From Streptomyces sp. V3I8 (lineage in GTDB: Bacteria > Actinomycetota > Actinomycetes > Streptomycetales > Streptomycetaceae): a DNA stretch of 64,000 bases. Below are positions 17,383 through 26,843 of the stretch, piece after piece; the stretch's first letter is position 1, and each line of letters opens with the position of its first letter. The stretch covers positions 1,488,001-1,552,000 of the forward strand of contig NZ_JAUSZL010000002.1 of the NCBI RefSeq assembly GCF_030817535.1, in the 5' to 3' direction. A program made the position numbers and the translations under genes. The notes beneath the pieces are model-generated. The model was not told the origin of the DNA. It did not search any database and saw nothing but the letters and a program-made list of their open reading frames with translations.

Positions 17383-18666
17383 TCAGCAGCGGGTGTCGGG
17401 CTCCGCGACCGTCAGGTGGTACGGCGCGCGCTCGTCCAGCAGCAGCGGGACGAGGGCGCGCAGGGACTGGCGCAGCGGTACGACGGCGCCCGCACCGTCC
17501 GGGTCCCGGTGCGCCGTGACGCCGTGCAGGGCCAGCTCGTCCCGCACGTCCGCGTACTGGGCCGCCGTCAGCCGGTAGGCGCAGGGCGGGTCCCCGATGG
17601 TCTCGGACGGTTCGGCCGGGTCGTTGTCGGCGCCTCCCGTGTACACCGGCCCGGTGTCCCGGTAACCGGCCAGCCGGGCCGCCGCCGTGGCCGCCCCGAT
17701 CCGTCCGCGCCGCTCGTCGGTGAAGTCGAACAGGCCTCCCAGTGCGGCCAGTTGGGAGTGGACCCGGCGCCGGTTGTTGAGCGACCCGTCGGCTTTCTCG
17801 GCGTCCGTGAGGGGATCGACGCGGCTCTCTATGAGCAGTCCGACGGCGTGCTTGACGCCGGACATGTTCCGCAGGATCCGCTCCTGGCCGTCGCCCGCCA
17901 CCTGGCGGACCGGGTCGCCGGTCACCGGGTCGGTCCAGATGCCGTACGTGCCGATCGTGTGGCCGGCGGCGCGCGCGGCGGGCCGTACGTACGCCTCCGA
18001 CAGGGCCTGGGCCTCGTCGTGGACGGCCGCGTCGGTGTTGGGGTTGCGCGGCCAGAGGTCGAAGAGGTCCTTGTCGTAGTACGGCGGTGTGGCCCCGTAC
18101 TCGTGCAGGTCGTAGACCACGTCGGGCTTGCGGTCGCGCACGACCGCGGCCATGGCGCGGGCCTCGGCCGTCCGCAGTGCCAGGTGGTCGCGGTTGATGT
18201 CGGTGCCGTCGCTGTTGCCGCGGGTGTCGGCGGCCCGGCCGTCCGGGTTGGCGGTGGGCACGACGAGCAGCGTGGTGCGGTCGAGGAACCGGCGGGTGCT
18301 CGCGTCCCTGGCGAACGCGAGGTCGCGCACGGTGGTGAGGCAGGCCTCGCGCCCGGACGGTTCGTCGCCGTGCTGGCTGCAGACGAGCAGCACGGTGGTG
18401 GCGGCGTGCGGGTCGCCGATCCGTACGAGCTGGACGGGGCGGTCCTGTTTCGTGGTGCCGATCCGGCTGAGGGACACCCGTCCGCTCGCCCGGTCGACGG
18501 CGGTCAGGAAGGTCTGCTCCTCGGGCTGGGTGGTCCAGCGGGCTCCGCCGCTCCGCTCGAATCCGGTGCGCGGCGGATGGTCGCCCGCGTGGGCCGGTGC
18601 GCCGAGGAGGGGTGCGGTGAGCAGGGCCGCCGTCAGGGCGAGGGCTGCGGTCCGTCGGGGTGTCAT
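17383..18666 (-). CDS. Secreted M14-family zinc carboxypeptidase
   Basis: 427 residues. A Sec signal peptide [27 protein letters not shown] precedes the mature enzyme. Zinc ligands: H and E in [10 protein letters not shown] (HxxE), and a downstream His in VYDLHEYG. Asn-Arg in DINRDHL and a candidate catalytic Glu in GLLIESRVD fit the M14 carboxypeptidase fold. It should remove C-terminal residues from extracellular peptides or cell-wall-derived peptides. The ATG overlaps the stop of the upstream X-Pro peptidase gene (ATGA), so both secreted peptidases are made together and probably digest the same peptide pool. Confidence 0.9.
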   Translation of the reverse strand: MTPRRTAALALTAALLTAPLLGAPAHAGDHPPRTGFERSGGARWTTQPEEQTFLTAVDRASGRVSLSRIGTTKQDRPVQLVRIGDPHAATTVLLVCSQHGDEPSGREACLTTVRDLAFARDASTRRFLDRTTLLVVPTANPDGRAADTRGNSDGTDINRDHLALRTAEARAMAAVVRDRKPDVVYDLHEYGATPPYYDKDLFDLWPRNPNTDAAVHDEAQALSEAYVRPAARAAGHTIGTYGIWTDPVTGDPVRQVAGDGQERILRNMSGVKHAVGLLIESRVDPLTDAEKADGSLNNRRRVHSQLAALGGLFDFTDERRGRIGAATAAARLAGYRDTGPVYTGGADNDPAEPSETIGDPPCAYRLTAAQYADVRDELALHGVTAHRDPDGAGAVVPLRQSLRALVPLLLDERAPYHLTVAEPDTRC

Positions 18667-20627
18667 CGTCCATCGCCTCCGGGGACGCGGTGGGCGGCGC
18701 GGGGGGCGCCGACGCCGTCGAGGATCTCGTCGGGCGTGATGTACGAGGATCCCGAGGTGGCGCGGGCGAAGGCGGCGGTGCCTCCGACGAGCGGCACGCG
18801 GGCCGAGGTGCGGGACAGGTCGAGCGTGAGCGTCGGGGTGGTCGACGGCGGGTCGATGAGGCCCCGGTCGGTGCCGGCGACGATCAGCGCGAGCCGGTGG
18901 CCCTTCGGGACGACGTGGTCGCTCGCGTGCAGGTCGAGGGTGATGGTGTACCGCTTGCCGGGGGTGAGCGGAGCGCCCTGGTCCGAGGAGTGGTTGCCGA
19001 GGTCGGCCCAGCCCCGGCTGAACACCGTGTGCTCGACGGCGGTGGTCCTGGCCGCGGTCTCCCTGAAGCAGGAGCTGTCGCCGGTGGTGCTCGGCCCCCA
19101 GCAGGTGCGCTCGGTGAGCGTCGTGATGCCCTCGCCTGCGGCGGCGTAGTCGCGGACGATGTCGGGGCCGAGGTCGACCAGGACGGCGGACAGGTGGGCG
19201 CTCGACGTGGTCGGCGTGGCGGTGACGGTCACCTTCGAGGAGCCGGACAGGCGGACGTCGCGGGTGAGCGGCTTCGTGACGAAGCCGGCCTTGGCGGCCG
19301 TGGACCGGTCGATCTCGGCGGCCCAGTCGCTCTCGTCCTGCCCCGGGTCGTCGGTGAAGGTCTCGGTGCCCGATCCGGTACGCAGTCCGAGGGTGCCGAC
19401 GCCGGCCTGCTCGCCCCTGTCCGGGCGCAGGGTCACGGTGCCGGTGGCGCGCGGCGGCCAGACGTCCGAGGTGACCCACCGGTCGGGGGCGCGCTCGATG
19501 TCGGCCATCGGCTCGTCGTCGACGCCGTTGTCGTAGCCGAGGAGTTCGTGGTCGAACCAGCGGTGCAGCGTGTCGGCCCACTCGGCGCGGCGGAAGTCGA
19601 AGGGGTCGACGTGGCCGGTCTGGGACAGCCAGATCTTGCGGTCGACGCCGTTCTTCGCGAGGCCGTCCCACCACTGACCGAAGTGCTTGGGGCGGACGTT
19701 GAGGTCCTGCATGCCGTGGATGACGAAGACGCTGGCGTCGACCTTGCGGACGTCCTTCACGTAGTCGCGCTCGGTCCAGAACTTCGTCCGGTCGCCGGTG
19801 CGCGGGGCCCCGTCGACGATCCTCTGCTGGACGGCGGCGCACCTGGCGCGGGCCTCGGGGCTCTCGACGTAGTCCGACAGCCACTCCGGGCCGGAGTCGT
19901 AGAGGGGGGCGCCCTGGGCGAAGTAGTAGTCGTACCAGGAGGAGATGGCCGCGATCGGGACGATCGTCTCCAGGCCCTCGACACCGGTGGCGGCGACGCC
20001 GTTGGCGACGGTGCCGTCGTAGCTCTTGCCGATCATGCCGGTCCTGCCGTTGGTCCAGCCGCCGGCGCTGGCCTTCGTGCTCCCCGTACGGGAGGTGTAG
20101 CCCTTGCCCCGGCCGTTCAGCCAGTCGACGACGGCCTTCGCCGACCGGACGTCGGAGCGGCCGCCGACGTCCACGCAGCCGTCGGAGCGGTTGGTGCCGG
20201 CGAGGTCGACGGCCACGAAGGCGTAGCCGCGCGGCACGAAGTAGTTGTCGTAGTACAGCGGCATCTGGACGACGTCGCCGTCGGCGTCGTAGGTCTTGCG
20301 CTGGCTCTCGTTGCCGCGGCCGCAGCAGGAGTAGTACGGGCTGGCGTCCATGATCACGGGGATCCTGCGGCCCTGCCGGGCGGGTTCGCGCGGGCGGACG
20401 ATGTCGACGGCGACGCGGTCGCTCTTCCCGTCGCTGTCGCCGTCCAGTGCGGTGTCCACCCAGACGGACTCGCGGATCGCGGTGTCGTACGAGTAGACGG
20501 GGGTGCTCTCCCGCGGAGCGCTGTGGGCGGCGGCCGGGGTGAGGAGCGTGGCCATCAGGGCGGCGGTGGCCGCCGTCGCGAGCGATCTCCAGGTGAGGTG
20601 GCGCAGGTGGCGCGCAGGTGTCCGCAT
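18663..20627 (-). CDS. Secreted Xaa-Pro dipeptidyl-peptidase (S15/CocE-NonD family)
   Basis: 654 residues. A signal peptide (about 1-36, ending AAAHSA) is followed by an alpha/beta-hydrolase domain with the nucleophile Ser in [11 protein letters not shown], Asp in [12 protein letters not shown] and His in [11 protein letters not shown]. The C-terminal ~230 residues form the jelly-roll domain of the X-Pro/CocE family (with [16 protein letters not shown] and [30 protein letters not shown]). It cleaves dipeptides X-Pro from proline-rich peptides outside the cell. It is the first gene of a two-gene operon with the M14 carboxypeptidase. A cocaine-esterase-like ester hydrolase activity is the alternative within this family. 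Confidence 0.9.
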   Translation of the reverse strand: MRTPARHLRHLTWRSLATAATAALMATLLTPAAAHSAPRESTPVYSYDTAIRESVWVDTALDGDSDGKSDRVAVDIVRPREPARQGRRIPVIMDASPYYSCCGRGNESQRKTYDADGDVVQMPLYYDNYFVPRGYAFVAVDLAGTNRSDGCVDVGGRSDVRSAKAVVDWLNGRGKGYTSRTGSTKASAGGWTNGRTGMIGKSYDGTVANGVAATGVEGLETIVPIAAISSWYDYYFAQGAPLYDSGPEWLSDYVESPEARARCAAVQQRIVDGAPRTGDRTKFWTERDYVKDVRKVDASVFVIHGMQDLNVRPKHFGQWWDGLAKNGVDRKIWLSQTGHVDPFDFRRAEWADTLHRWFDHELLGYDNGVDDEPMADIERAPDRWVTSDVWPPRATGTVTLRPDRGEQAGVGTLGLRTGSGTETFTDDPGQDESDWAAEIDRSTAAKAGFVTKPLTRDVRLSGSSKVTVTATPTTSSAHLSAVLVDLGPDIVRDYAAAGEGITTLTERTCWGPSTTGDSSCFRETAARTTAVEHTVFSRGWADLGNHSSDQGAPLTPGKRYTITLDLHASDHVVPKGHRLALIVAGTDRGLIDPPSTTPTLTLDLSRTSARVPLVGGTAAFARATSGSSYITPDEILDGVGAPRAAHRVPGGDGR

Positions 20628-20760
20628 GCGCGGAAGGTACTCCGGTCAAGTCCTGTGCAAAAGAGGGCTCATCGGGGTGGGCGGGCTTCGGCCCGGGTGT
20701 GGCTTGAAAGGTGCCGTTCGCTCCGCGGGGGGTGTGGGGAGGGGGGCTGCGCCCCGGATC

Positions 20761-20796
20761 TTTCACAAGGCGGGTGAGACAGCAATACTGTTTCAC
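20761..20796 (+). promoter_or_regulatory. Promoter and operator of the MerR regulator gene
   Basis: GTGAGACAG-CAATA-CTGTTTCAC (20774-20796) is an inverted repeat with 8 of 9 positions matching. A possible -35 TTTCAC (20761-20766) and -10 AATACT (20784-20789), 17 bp apart, put the repeat over the -10. This is consistent with autoregulation by the MerR protein encoded 37 bp downstream. Confidence 0.6.
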
Positions 20797-20833
20797 CGCA
20801 GCAGGTGGTGGGCCCGGTACCGGAGGAGCAGGC

Positions 20834-21538
20834 ATGGCGACGGACATCGAGGGGGCGGCGCTCACCGTCGACGAGCTGGCCGCGCGGGCCGGTGTGACGG
20901 TGCGGACCGTCCGGTTCTACAGCACCAGGGGGCTGTTGCCGCCGCCCGTCATCGGGCCGCGGCGTGTGGGGCACTACGGCCAGGACCACCTGTCGCGGCT
21001 CGCGCTCATCGAGGAGCTGCAGCGGCAGGGGATGACGCTGGCCGGGATCGAGCGCTATCTGCAGCAGTTGCCGGACGGGCTCAGCGCCCAGGACCTGGCC
21101 ATCCACCGGGCCGTGGTCGCCTCCTGGGCGCCCGACGCCGCGCAGGAGATGGACCGGGCCGAGCTGGAGCGCCGGGCGGGGCGGCCGCTCGGCGAGGGGG
21201 ACCTGGACCGGCTCGCCGCGATGGGCGTCCTGCGGGAGGCGGCCGGACCGGACCTGTACCGGGTGGATCTGGGGCTGCTGCGGCTCGGCGTGCAGCTGCT
21301 CGACGTGCCGATGGCGCACGAGACGATCCTCGCCGCGCGCACGGTGATGGTGAAGCACACCCGCGCCGCGGCCCGTGAACTCTCCGTGCTGTTCCGGGAC
21401 GAGGTGTCCGGGCACGAGTCGGTCGAGGCCGTGAAGGATCTGTCGGCCTCCATGCAACCGCTGGTGGTGCAGGCCCTGCTGACGACCTTTCAGCGGTCCT
21501 TGAACGAAGAGCTGCGGGAGTGGCTCACGGGCCCGTGA
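20834..21538 (+). CDS. MerR-family transcriptional regulator
   Basis: 234 residues. The N-terminal winged helix-turn-helix (about 10-78) reads [29 protein letters not shown]...[31 protein letters not shown], a complete MerR DNA-binding domain. The C-terminal half is helical with no cysteine cluster, so it is not a classical metal sensor; it may bind an organic ligand or a CoA ester. An AGGAG lies before ATG 20834. It sits between the secreted peptidases and the fatty-acid genes; Streptomyces MerR proteins of this type often lie next to acyl-CoA genes, but the target here other than its own promoter is unknown. Confidence 0.88.
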   Translation: MATDIEGAALTVDELAARAGVTVRTVRFYSTRGLLPPPVIGPRRVGHYGQDHLSRLALIEELQRQGMTLAGIERYLQQLPDGLSAQDLAIHRAVVASWAPDAAQEMDRAELERRAGRPLGEGDLDRLAAMGVLREAAGPDLYRVDLGLLRLGVQLLDVPMAHETILAARTVMVKHTRAAARELSVLFRDEVSGHESVEAVKDLSASMQPLVVQALLTTFQRSLNEELREWLTGP

Positions 21539-21553
21539 GCCGCCGGTGGTGCC

Positions 21554-22279
21554 TCACGGGTAGGCCGAGCCGCCTGCCACGTCGAGTGTCTGGCCGGTCA
21601 GGAAACCGCTGCCCTCGTCGATCACGTACAGGAGGGTCGAGACGAGGTCGGGCGGCTCCTGGGTCCTGGGCACGGCCTGCTGCGCGCGGACGTGTTCGAA
21701 GCCGCCGCCGGCGCCGACCGTGCGTTCGGCGGTCTCCGTGCGGACCATGCTCGGCGCGATCGCGTTGACGGTGATGTCGTACGGGCCGAGCGCCGAGGCC
21801 AGTGCGCGGGTGAAACCGATCAGTCCGGCCTTCGAGGCGGTGTACGCCACCATCGTGGGCGGGGCCGTGAGGGCGGCGGCCGAGGCGATGTTCACGATCC
21901 GGCCCCAGCCCGCCGCCTTCAGGTGCGGCAGTACCGCGCGGGTCATCAGGAACGGCGCCTCCAGGTTGACGCGCATGACCCGCCGCCACTCCTCGGGCGT
22001 GATGTCCTCGAAGGACGTCTCGGGGTAGACGCCGGCGTTGTTGACCAGGATGTGCAGGGTGCCGAACCGGTCGATCACCCGCTCCAGCGCCCCGCGGATC
22101 TGCGTCTCGTCCGTGGCGTCGGCGACCAGCTCCACGTAGTCCAGGATGCGGTCGGCCGTCTTCCGCTGCGGAACCAGGTCGAGTCCCGCCACTCGGTACC
22201 CGCGGCCCGCGAGCGCGACCGCGAACTCCTGTCCGAGGCCCTGTGCCGCGCCGGTCACCAGTGCGGTACGCGTCTCCAT
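21554..22279 (-). CDS. Short-chain dehydrogenase/reductase
   Basis: 241 residues, classical SDR. Cofactor motif TGAAQGLG (about 9-16), structural NNAG in ILVNNAGVYPE, catalytic Ser in NIASAAA and the YTASK Tyr-Lys pair, then TVNAIAPSMVRTE. An acidic residue after beta-2 (LDLVP) favours NAD(H). The C-terminal DEGSGFLTGQTLDVAGGSAYP is typical of FabG-like and 3-hydroxyacyl/sugar SDRs. Substrate cannot be told from sequence. It converges with the MerR gene (15 bp apart) and is divergent from the ABC-permease remnant. A ribosome site is weak for ATG 22279. Confidence 0.85.
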   Translation of the reverse strand: METRTALVTGAAQGLGQEFAVALAGRGYRVAGLDLVPQRKTADRILDYVELVADATDETQIRGALERVIDRFGTLHILVNNAGVYPETSFEDITPEEWRRVMRVNLEAPFLMTRAVLPHLKAAGWGRIVNIASAAALTAPPTMVAYTASKAGLIGFTRALASALGPYDITVNAIAPSMVRTETAERTVGAGGGFEHVRAQQAVPRTQEPPDLVSTLLYVIDEGSGFLTGQTLDVAGGSAYP

Positions 22280-22484
22280 GCGGTGAGTGTGCGCAACCGG
22301 TGGACGCGCGGCAAGGGGCGTTTCCGGTCTCCGGAACGGCCCGCGGCCCGGTCTCCGCCGGACCCGCGCCGGGCCTTGTTCCATTCGCCGGAACGTCCGT
22401 GTTGCCGCCCGCGCCCGGCGGGCCGACGCTGCGGGGGCCCCGCCAGGACCCCCTGGCCACCAGCCCGTTCGGGAGCCGTGCCCG

Positions 22485-23015
22485 ATGACCGGGACCGACC
22501 CTGCCGTGGACGGCGCCGGGCGCGCCCGCGAACCGGGCGGAGCCGGGGGCGGGCGACGGTCCGGGCCGCCACGGGGCCGGTGGCGGGCGGGCCGCCTCTC
22601 CCCCGGACGGCTCCCCGACGAGCTCGGCGTCCTGCTCACCACCGCGCACAACTCCGTCTACATCTCGCTCATGGCGTGCGGCATGGTCTTCGCGCTGGCC
22701 ATGCGCGAAGTCGACCTGTCGGTCGGCGGCGGTTACGCGATGTGCCTGGTCGTCGGCGCGCTGCTGTTCCGGGGTGTCGGGCTGGCGCTCGCCGACGGGA
22801 AGCAGATCACCGACCTGCCGCTGGACGACTCGTTCTTCACCCTCGCCGGCGGCGACGCGGGCGGGGTGCCGTTCGCGCTGTGGGTGCTGCCGGCGGTCGC
22901 GGGCGGCCTCACGGTGGTGCTCACCCGGACCCGTTTCGGGGCGCGGGCGCGGGCGGTCGGGTCCAATCCGGACGCCGCCGCGTTCAGCGGCATCCCTGTC
23001 GTCCGTACCCGCGTC
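22485..23015 (+). pseudogene. Remnant of a RbsC/XylH-type sugar ABC transporter permease
   Basis: The reading frame from ATG 22485 has a Gly/Arg-rich N-terminus, then ALAMREVDLSVGGGYAM, which matches the (E/I)DLSVGS motif of ribose/xylose-type permeases. It next jumps to RGVGLALADGKQITDLP, a segment that in complete proteins lies some 60 residues further on, and ends with LTRTRFGARARAVGSNPDAAAFSGIPV, matching the conserved FGRHVYAVGGNPEAARLSGI block. The helices between the first two blocks and everything after SGIPV are missing. No ATPase or binding-protein gene remains nearby. After about 23015 the frame reads through the antisense of another remnant. Two deletions are therefore implied. 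Confidence 0.75.
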
Positions 23016-23024
23016 GAGGCCGAC

Positions 23025-23168
23025 GCCCAGGACGTACTCAGGGGCCGCTTCGGCGTCCACGAGGGCGGCCAGGAACGGCAGTTCGGTGGTACCGGGGTTG
23101 CCGAAGCCGCGGTCCACGCCCTCGCCGCGCAGGATGTCGAGCAGGGCGGAGGCGGGGCGGCGGCCCAT
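23025..23168 (-). pseudogene. N-terminal fragment of a thiamine-diphosphate decarboxylase (benzoylformate decarboxylase-like)
   Basis: From ATG 23168, with GAGGAG ahead of it, 48 codons read MGRRPASALLDILRGEGVDR, GFGNPGTTEL, PFLAALVDAEAAPEYVLG. This is the start of the PYR domain of benzoylformate-decarboxylase-like enzymes (FGNPGTTELPFL...YVLGL). The expected continuation with the catalytic Glu/His region never comes; after YVLG the frame runs into the antisense of the permease remnant. It therefore keeps its ribosome site and first strand but lacks about 90% of the gene. It meets the permease fragment at about 23015-23025. Confidence 0.75.
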
Positions 23169-23285
23169 CGTGTGCTCCTCGTGGGGACGGGGACCGGACG
23201 CCGGTCAGCGTCCGGGAGCCGTCCCCACGGGGGCAAGTCCGGCGTACCACTGAGCGGTACACCTGCCGGTGCGGTGGGGGGGCGT

Positions 23286-23314
23286 GTTCGGCTGCGGCGC
23301 CGCCGCAGCCGAAC
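23286..23314 (-). terminator. Hairpin terminator after the beta-oxidation operon
   Basis: GTTCGGCTGCGGC-GCC-GCCGCAGCCGAAC is a perfect 13-bp stem with a 3-nt loop, 10 bp beyond the stop of the FadB-like gene. It should end the minus-strand operon. Confidence 0.75.
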
Positions 23315-23323
23315 GGCGCGAGG

Positions 23324-25516
23324 TCAGCGGTCGCTGAACCGCTCGCCCCGCTCCGCCTTCTCCACGAGCAGGGCGGGCGGCGCGAACCGCTCCCCGTAGC
23401 GCTCGGCGAGCTCCCGCGCGCGGGCCACGAACGCGGCGGGCCCGCCGCCCTCGCCGTACCCGTTGATGTACTGCAGGACGCCGCCCGTCCAGCCGGGGAA
23501 GCCGATGCCGAGGATCGACCCGATGTTGGCGTCGGCGACCGACGTCAGGACGCCCTCCTCCAGGAGCCGGACGGTGTCCAGCGCCTCGGAGAACAGCATG
23601 CGCTCCTGCATGTCCTCGAAGGGGATCTCCGTGCCCGGGCGGGTGAAGTGCTCCCGCAGTCCCGGCCACAGCCCGGCGCGCCTGCCGTCCTCCCCGTACT
23701 CGTAGAATCCGGCGCCGCCGCTGCGGCCGGTGCGCCCGAACTCGTCGACCATGCGGTCGACGACGGTCTCGGCGGGGTGGGTCGTCCAGGTGCCGCCCGC
23801 CTCCTCGACGGCCCGCCTCGACTCGGCGCGGATCCTCCGCGGCAGGGTGAGCGTCAGCTCGTCCATCAGGGAGAGCACCTTGGCCGGGTAGCCGGCCTGG
23901 GCGGCGGCCTGCTCGACGGAGGCGGGCTCGATGCCCTCGCCGACCATCGCCACACCCTCGTCGATGAAGTGCCCGATGACGCGGGAGGTGAAGAAGCCGC
24001 GCGAGTCGTTGACGACGATCGGGGTCTTGTCGATCTGCCGTACGAGGTCGAAGGCGCGCGCCAGGGCCTCGTCGCCGGTGCGCCCGCCCTTGATGATCTC
24101 GACGAGCGGCATCTTGTCGACGGGCGAGAAGAAGTGCAGTCCGACGAAGTCCGTCTGCCGCTCGACGCCTTCGGCCAGCACGGTGATCGGCAGGGTCGAG
24201 GTGTTGGAGCACAGCAGCGCGTCCGGCTCGACGACGTGCTGGATCTCCTGGAACACCTTGTGCTTGAGCGCCGGGTCCTCGAAGACGGCCTCGATCACGG
24301 CGTCGCAGCCCGCGAGGTCGTTCGGGTCGGCGGTGGGCGTGATGCGGGCGAGGAGCGCGTCGGCCTTCTCCCGGCTCGTACGGCCGCGGGAGACGGCCTT
24401 GGCGCAGAGCTTCTCGGAGTAGCCTCTGCCCTTGGCGGCGGCCTCGGCGGACACGTCCTTGAGGACGACGTCGATACCGGCGCGGGCGCACGCGTACGCG
24501 ATGCCGGCGCCCATCATCCCGGCGCCCAGGACGGCGACCCTGCGGACCTGGCGGGGCGCGACGTCCTGGGGGCGGTTGGCCCCGGAGTTGACGGCCTGGA
24601 GGTCGAAGAAGAAGGCCTGGATCATGTTCTTGGAGGTCTGGCCCGCGGCCAGCTCCACGAAGTAGCGCGCCTCGATGACCTGCGCGGTCTCGAAGTCGAC
24701 CTGGGAGCCCTCCACGGCGGCCGCGAGGATGTTGCGCGGCGCCGGGTAGGGCGCGCCGTTCGTCTGCTTGCGCAGGTTGGCCGGGAAGGCGGGCAGGTTC
24801 GCCGCGAACCGGGGGCTGGACGGGGTGCCGCCGGGAATGCGGTAACCGGGCTCGTCCCAGGGCTGGGACGACTCGGGGTTGGCGTCGATGAAGGCGTGGG
24901 CCTTGGCGAGCATCTCCTCCCGGGTGGCCGCCACTTCGTGGACGAGGCCGTTCTCCAGGGCGCGTCGCGGGCTGTACCGGGTGCCCTGGAGGAGGACCTT
25001 GAGGAGCGCGTCGGCGATGCCGAGGAGGCGTACGGTCCTGACGACGCCGCCGCCTCCGGGCAGCAGGCCGAGGGTGACCTCGGGGCAGCCGATCCTGGAG
25101 CCGGGCGCGTCGAGAGCGATCCGGTGGTGGCAGGCCAGCGCCAGTTCGTAGCCGCCGCCCAGGGCCGCGCCGTTCATGGCGGCGACGACGGGCTTGCCGA
25201 GGGTCTCGATGCGGCGCAGGTCGCGCTTGACGGCGAGGCCGCCGTCGAAGAGCTGCCCGGCCGTCTCCGGCGTGACCCGGATGAGGTCGCGCAGGTCGCC
25301 GCCCGCGAAGAAGGTCTTCTTGGCGGAGGTGAGGATGACACCGCGCACGGACCGCGGGTCGGCCTGGACCGCCGCCTCCAGGCGGTCGGCGACCGCGGTG
25401 AGCGACTGCCTGAACGCCTGGTTCATGGTGTTCGCGGACTGGTCGGGGTCGTCGAGGACCAGGGTGACGACACCGGTCTCGTCCTGTTCCCAGCGGATGG
25501 TGGTGCTCTCGGTCAT
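23324..25516 (-). CDS. FadB-like multifunctional enzyme: enoyl-CoA hydratase / 3-hydroxyacyl-CoA dehydrogenase
   Basis: 730 residues. The N-terminal crotonase domain (about 1-190) has oxyanion segments FFAGGDLRDL and GAALGGGYELALACHH, and both catalytic Glu (GGGYE, IGCPEVTLGLLPGGGG). The NAD-binding domain starts at about 327 with VAVLGAGMMGAGIAYA. It carries SNTSTLPI and the catalytic His-containing HFFSPVDKMPLVEII, and is followed by the helical 3HCDH C-terminal domain. It hydrates 2-enoyl-CoA and oxidises 3-hydroxyacyl-CoA in beta-oxidation and works with the thiolase encoded just upstream. ATG 25516 fits the ribosome site (CGGAGAACCCCCTC); an earlier in-frame ATG at 25582 is less likely. 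It is the last gene of the operon. Confidence 0.93.
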   Translation of the reverse strand: MTESTTIRWEQDETGVVTLVLDDPDQSANTMNQAFRQSLTAVADRLEAAVQADPRSVRGVILTSAKKTFFAGGDLRDLIRVTPETAGQLFDGGLAVKRDLRRIETLGKPVVAAMNGAALGGGYELALACHHRIALDAPGSRIGCPEVTLGLLPGGGGVVRTVRLLGIADALLKVLLQGTRYSPRRALENGLVHEVAATREEMLAKAHAFIDANPESSQPWDEPGYRIPGGTPSSPRFAANLPAFPANLRKQTNGAPYPAPRNILAAAVEGSQVDFETAQVIEARYFVELAAGQTSKNMIQAFFFDLQAVNSGANRPQDVAPRQVRRVAVLGAGMMGAGIAYACARAGIDVVLKDVSAEAAAKGRGYSEKLCAKAVSRGRTSREKADALLARITPTADPNDLAGCDAVIEAVFEDPALKHKVFQEIQHVVEPDALLCSNTSTLPITVLAEGVERQTDFVGLHFFSPVDKMPLVEIIKGGRTGDEALARAFDLVRQIDKTPIVVNDSRGFFTSRVIGHFIDEGVAMVGEGIEPASVEQAAAQAGYPAKVLSLMDELTLTLPRRIRAESRRAVEEAGGTWTTHPAETVVDRMVDEFGRTGRSGGAGFYEYGEDGRRAGLWPGLREHFTRPGTEIPFEDMQERMLFSEALDTVRLLEEGVLTSVADANIGSILGIGFPGWTGGVLQYINGYGEGGGPAAFVARARELAERYGERFAPPALLVEKAERGERFSDR

Positions 25517-25589
25517 GAGGGGGTTCTCCGTAGAGGTCCGGGGGCCGCGGAAGTCCGGGATGTGCGGGGGCCGGTTGTCCACCGGCGGG

Positions 25590-26804
25590 TTACAGGCGCT
25601 CGACGATCGTCGCGATGCCCATGCCGCCGCCCACGCACAGCGTGGCGAGGCCGAACCGCTTGTCCCGGCGCTCCAGTTCGTCGACGAGCGTGCCGAGGAT
25701 CATCGCGCCGGTCGCGCCGAGCGGGTGGCCCAGCGCGATGGCGCCGCCGTTGACGTTGACCTTGTCGAGGGACAGGCCCATGTCCCGGGCGAAGCGCAGG
25801 ACGACCGCGGCGAAGGCCTCGTTGATCTCGACGAGGTCGATGTCGTCGATGGTCAGGCCGGCCTTGGCGAGTGCCTTGCGGGTGGCGGGCGCGGGCCCGG
25901 TCAGCATGATGGTCGGCTCGGAGCCGGAGACGGCCGCGGAGACGATCCGCGCGCGCGGGGTGATCCCGTAGCGCTCGCCGACCTCCTTGGACCCGACGGC
26001 GACCAGCGAGGCGCCGTCCACGATCCCGGAGGAGTTGCCCGCGTGGTGGACGTGGTCGATCCTCTCCACCCAGTGGTACTTCTGCAGCGCCACGGCGTCG
26101 AAGCCGCCCAGCTCGCCGATGTCCGCGAACGACGGCTTGAGCCGGGCCAGGGAGTCGGCCGTGGTGCCGGGGCGCGGGTGCTCGTCGTGGTCGAGGACGA
26201 CGAGCCCGTTGCGGTCCTTGACGGGCACGACGGACCTGTCGAAGCGGCCGTCCTTCGCGGCCTCGGCGGCACGCTCCTGCGACAGCGCCGCGTACTCGTC
26301 GACGTCGCGGCGGGAGAAGCCCTCGACGGTGGCGATGAGGTCGGCGCCGATGCCCTGCGGTACGAAGTCGGTGGCCAGGTTGGTCATCGGGTCGGCGAAC
26401 CAGGCGCCGCCGTCGGAGCCCATCGGCACCCGGGACATCGACTCGACGCCGCCCGCGAGGACGAGGTCCTCCCAGCCCGAACGGACCTTCATCGCGGCCA
26501 GGTTGACGGCTTCCAGACCCGACGCGCAGAAGCGGTTCTCCTGGACGCCGGCCACGGTGTCCGGCAGGCCGGCGGCGAGGGCCGCGATGCGGGCGATGTC
26601 GGATCCCTGGTCGCCGACCGGTCCGACGACACCGAGCACGACGTCGTCGATCGCGGCCGGGTCGAGCCCCGGGAAGCGGTCCCGGATCTCGTGGATGAGC
26701 CCCACGACCAGGTCGACGGGCTTGGTGCCGTGCAGGGCGCCGGTCGCCTTGCCGCGGCCGCGCGGGGTGCGGATCGCGTCGTACACGTACGCTTCGGTGG
26801 TCAC
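25590..26804 (-). CDS. Acetyl-CoA acyltransferase (thiolase, FadA-type)
   Basis: 404 residues. Nucleophilic Cys in [12 protein letters not shown], the His in [15 protein letters not shown] and the second Cys in [11 protein letters not shown] complete the thiolase catalytic set. It cleaves 3-ketoacyl-CoA with CoA in beta-oxidation. It starts at GTG 26804 with an AAAGG site. The gene lies 73 bp from the FadB-like gene, and the two together would form the trifunctional complex equivalent. It shares the same catalytic motifs as pcaF at 51.7 kb, but the genomic partner (fadB) points to fatty-acid rather than 3-oxoadipyl-CoA substrates. Confidence 0.93.
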   Translation of the reverse strand: MTTEAYVYDAIRTPRGRGKATGALHGTKPVDLVVGLIHEIRDRFPGLDPAAIDDVVLGVVGPVGDQGSDIARIAALAAGLPDTVAGVQENRFCASGLEAVNLAAMKVRSGWEDLVLAGGVESMSRVPMGSDGGAWFADPMTNLATDFVPQGIGADLIATVEGFSRRDVDEYAALSQERAAEAAKDGRFDRSVVPVKDRNGLVVLDHDEHPRPGTTADSLARLKPSFADIGELGGFDAVALQKYHWVERIDHVHHAGNSSGIVDGASLVAVGSKEVGERYGITPRARIVSAAVSGSEPTIMLTGPAPATRKALAKAGLTIDDIDLVEINEAFAAVVLRFARDMGLSLDKVNVNGGAIALGHPLGATGAMILGTLVDELERRDKRFGLATLCVGGGMGIATIVERL

Positions 26805-26843
26805 TCGTGAGCCTTTCGGGGAGAGCCCGGGAGAGCGGGGCGG

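Noticed and set aside
21525..23168. 547-codon minus frame that starts with the decarboxylase fragment
   Set aside because: Only the first 48 codons are homologous to a TPP enzyme; the rest is antisense of the permease remnant and an alternative frame of the SDR gene, so no chimeric protein is claimed.
22485..23168. Insertion sequence or transposon at the scar
   Set aside because: No transposase frame, terminal inverted repeats or target duplication seen; a plain deletion explains the two fragments.
21692..25753. 1353-codon plus-strand frame across the SDR, remnant and FadB region
   Set aside because: Antisense shadow of real minus-strand genes; no motif seen.
25590..26804. Calling this thiolase pcaF
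   Set aside because: It shares motifs, but it lies in the fadB operon, and a better pcaF lies in the pca operon at 51.7 kb.
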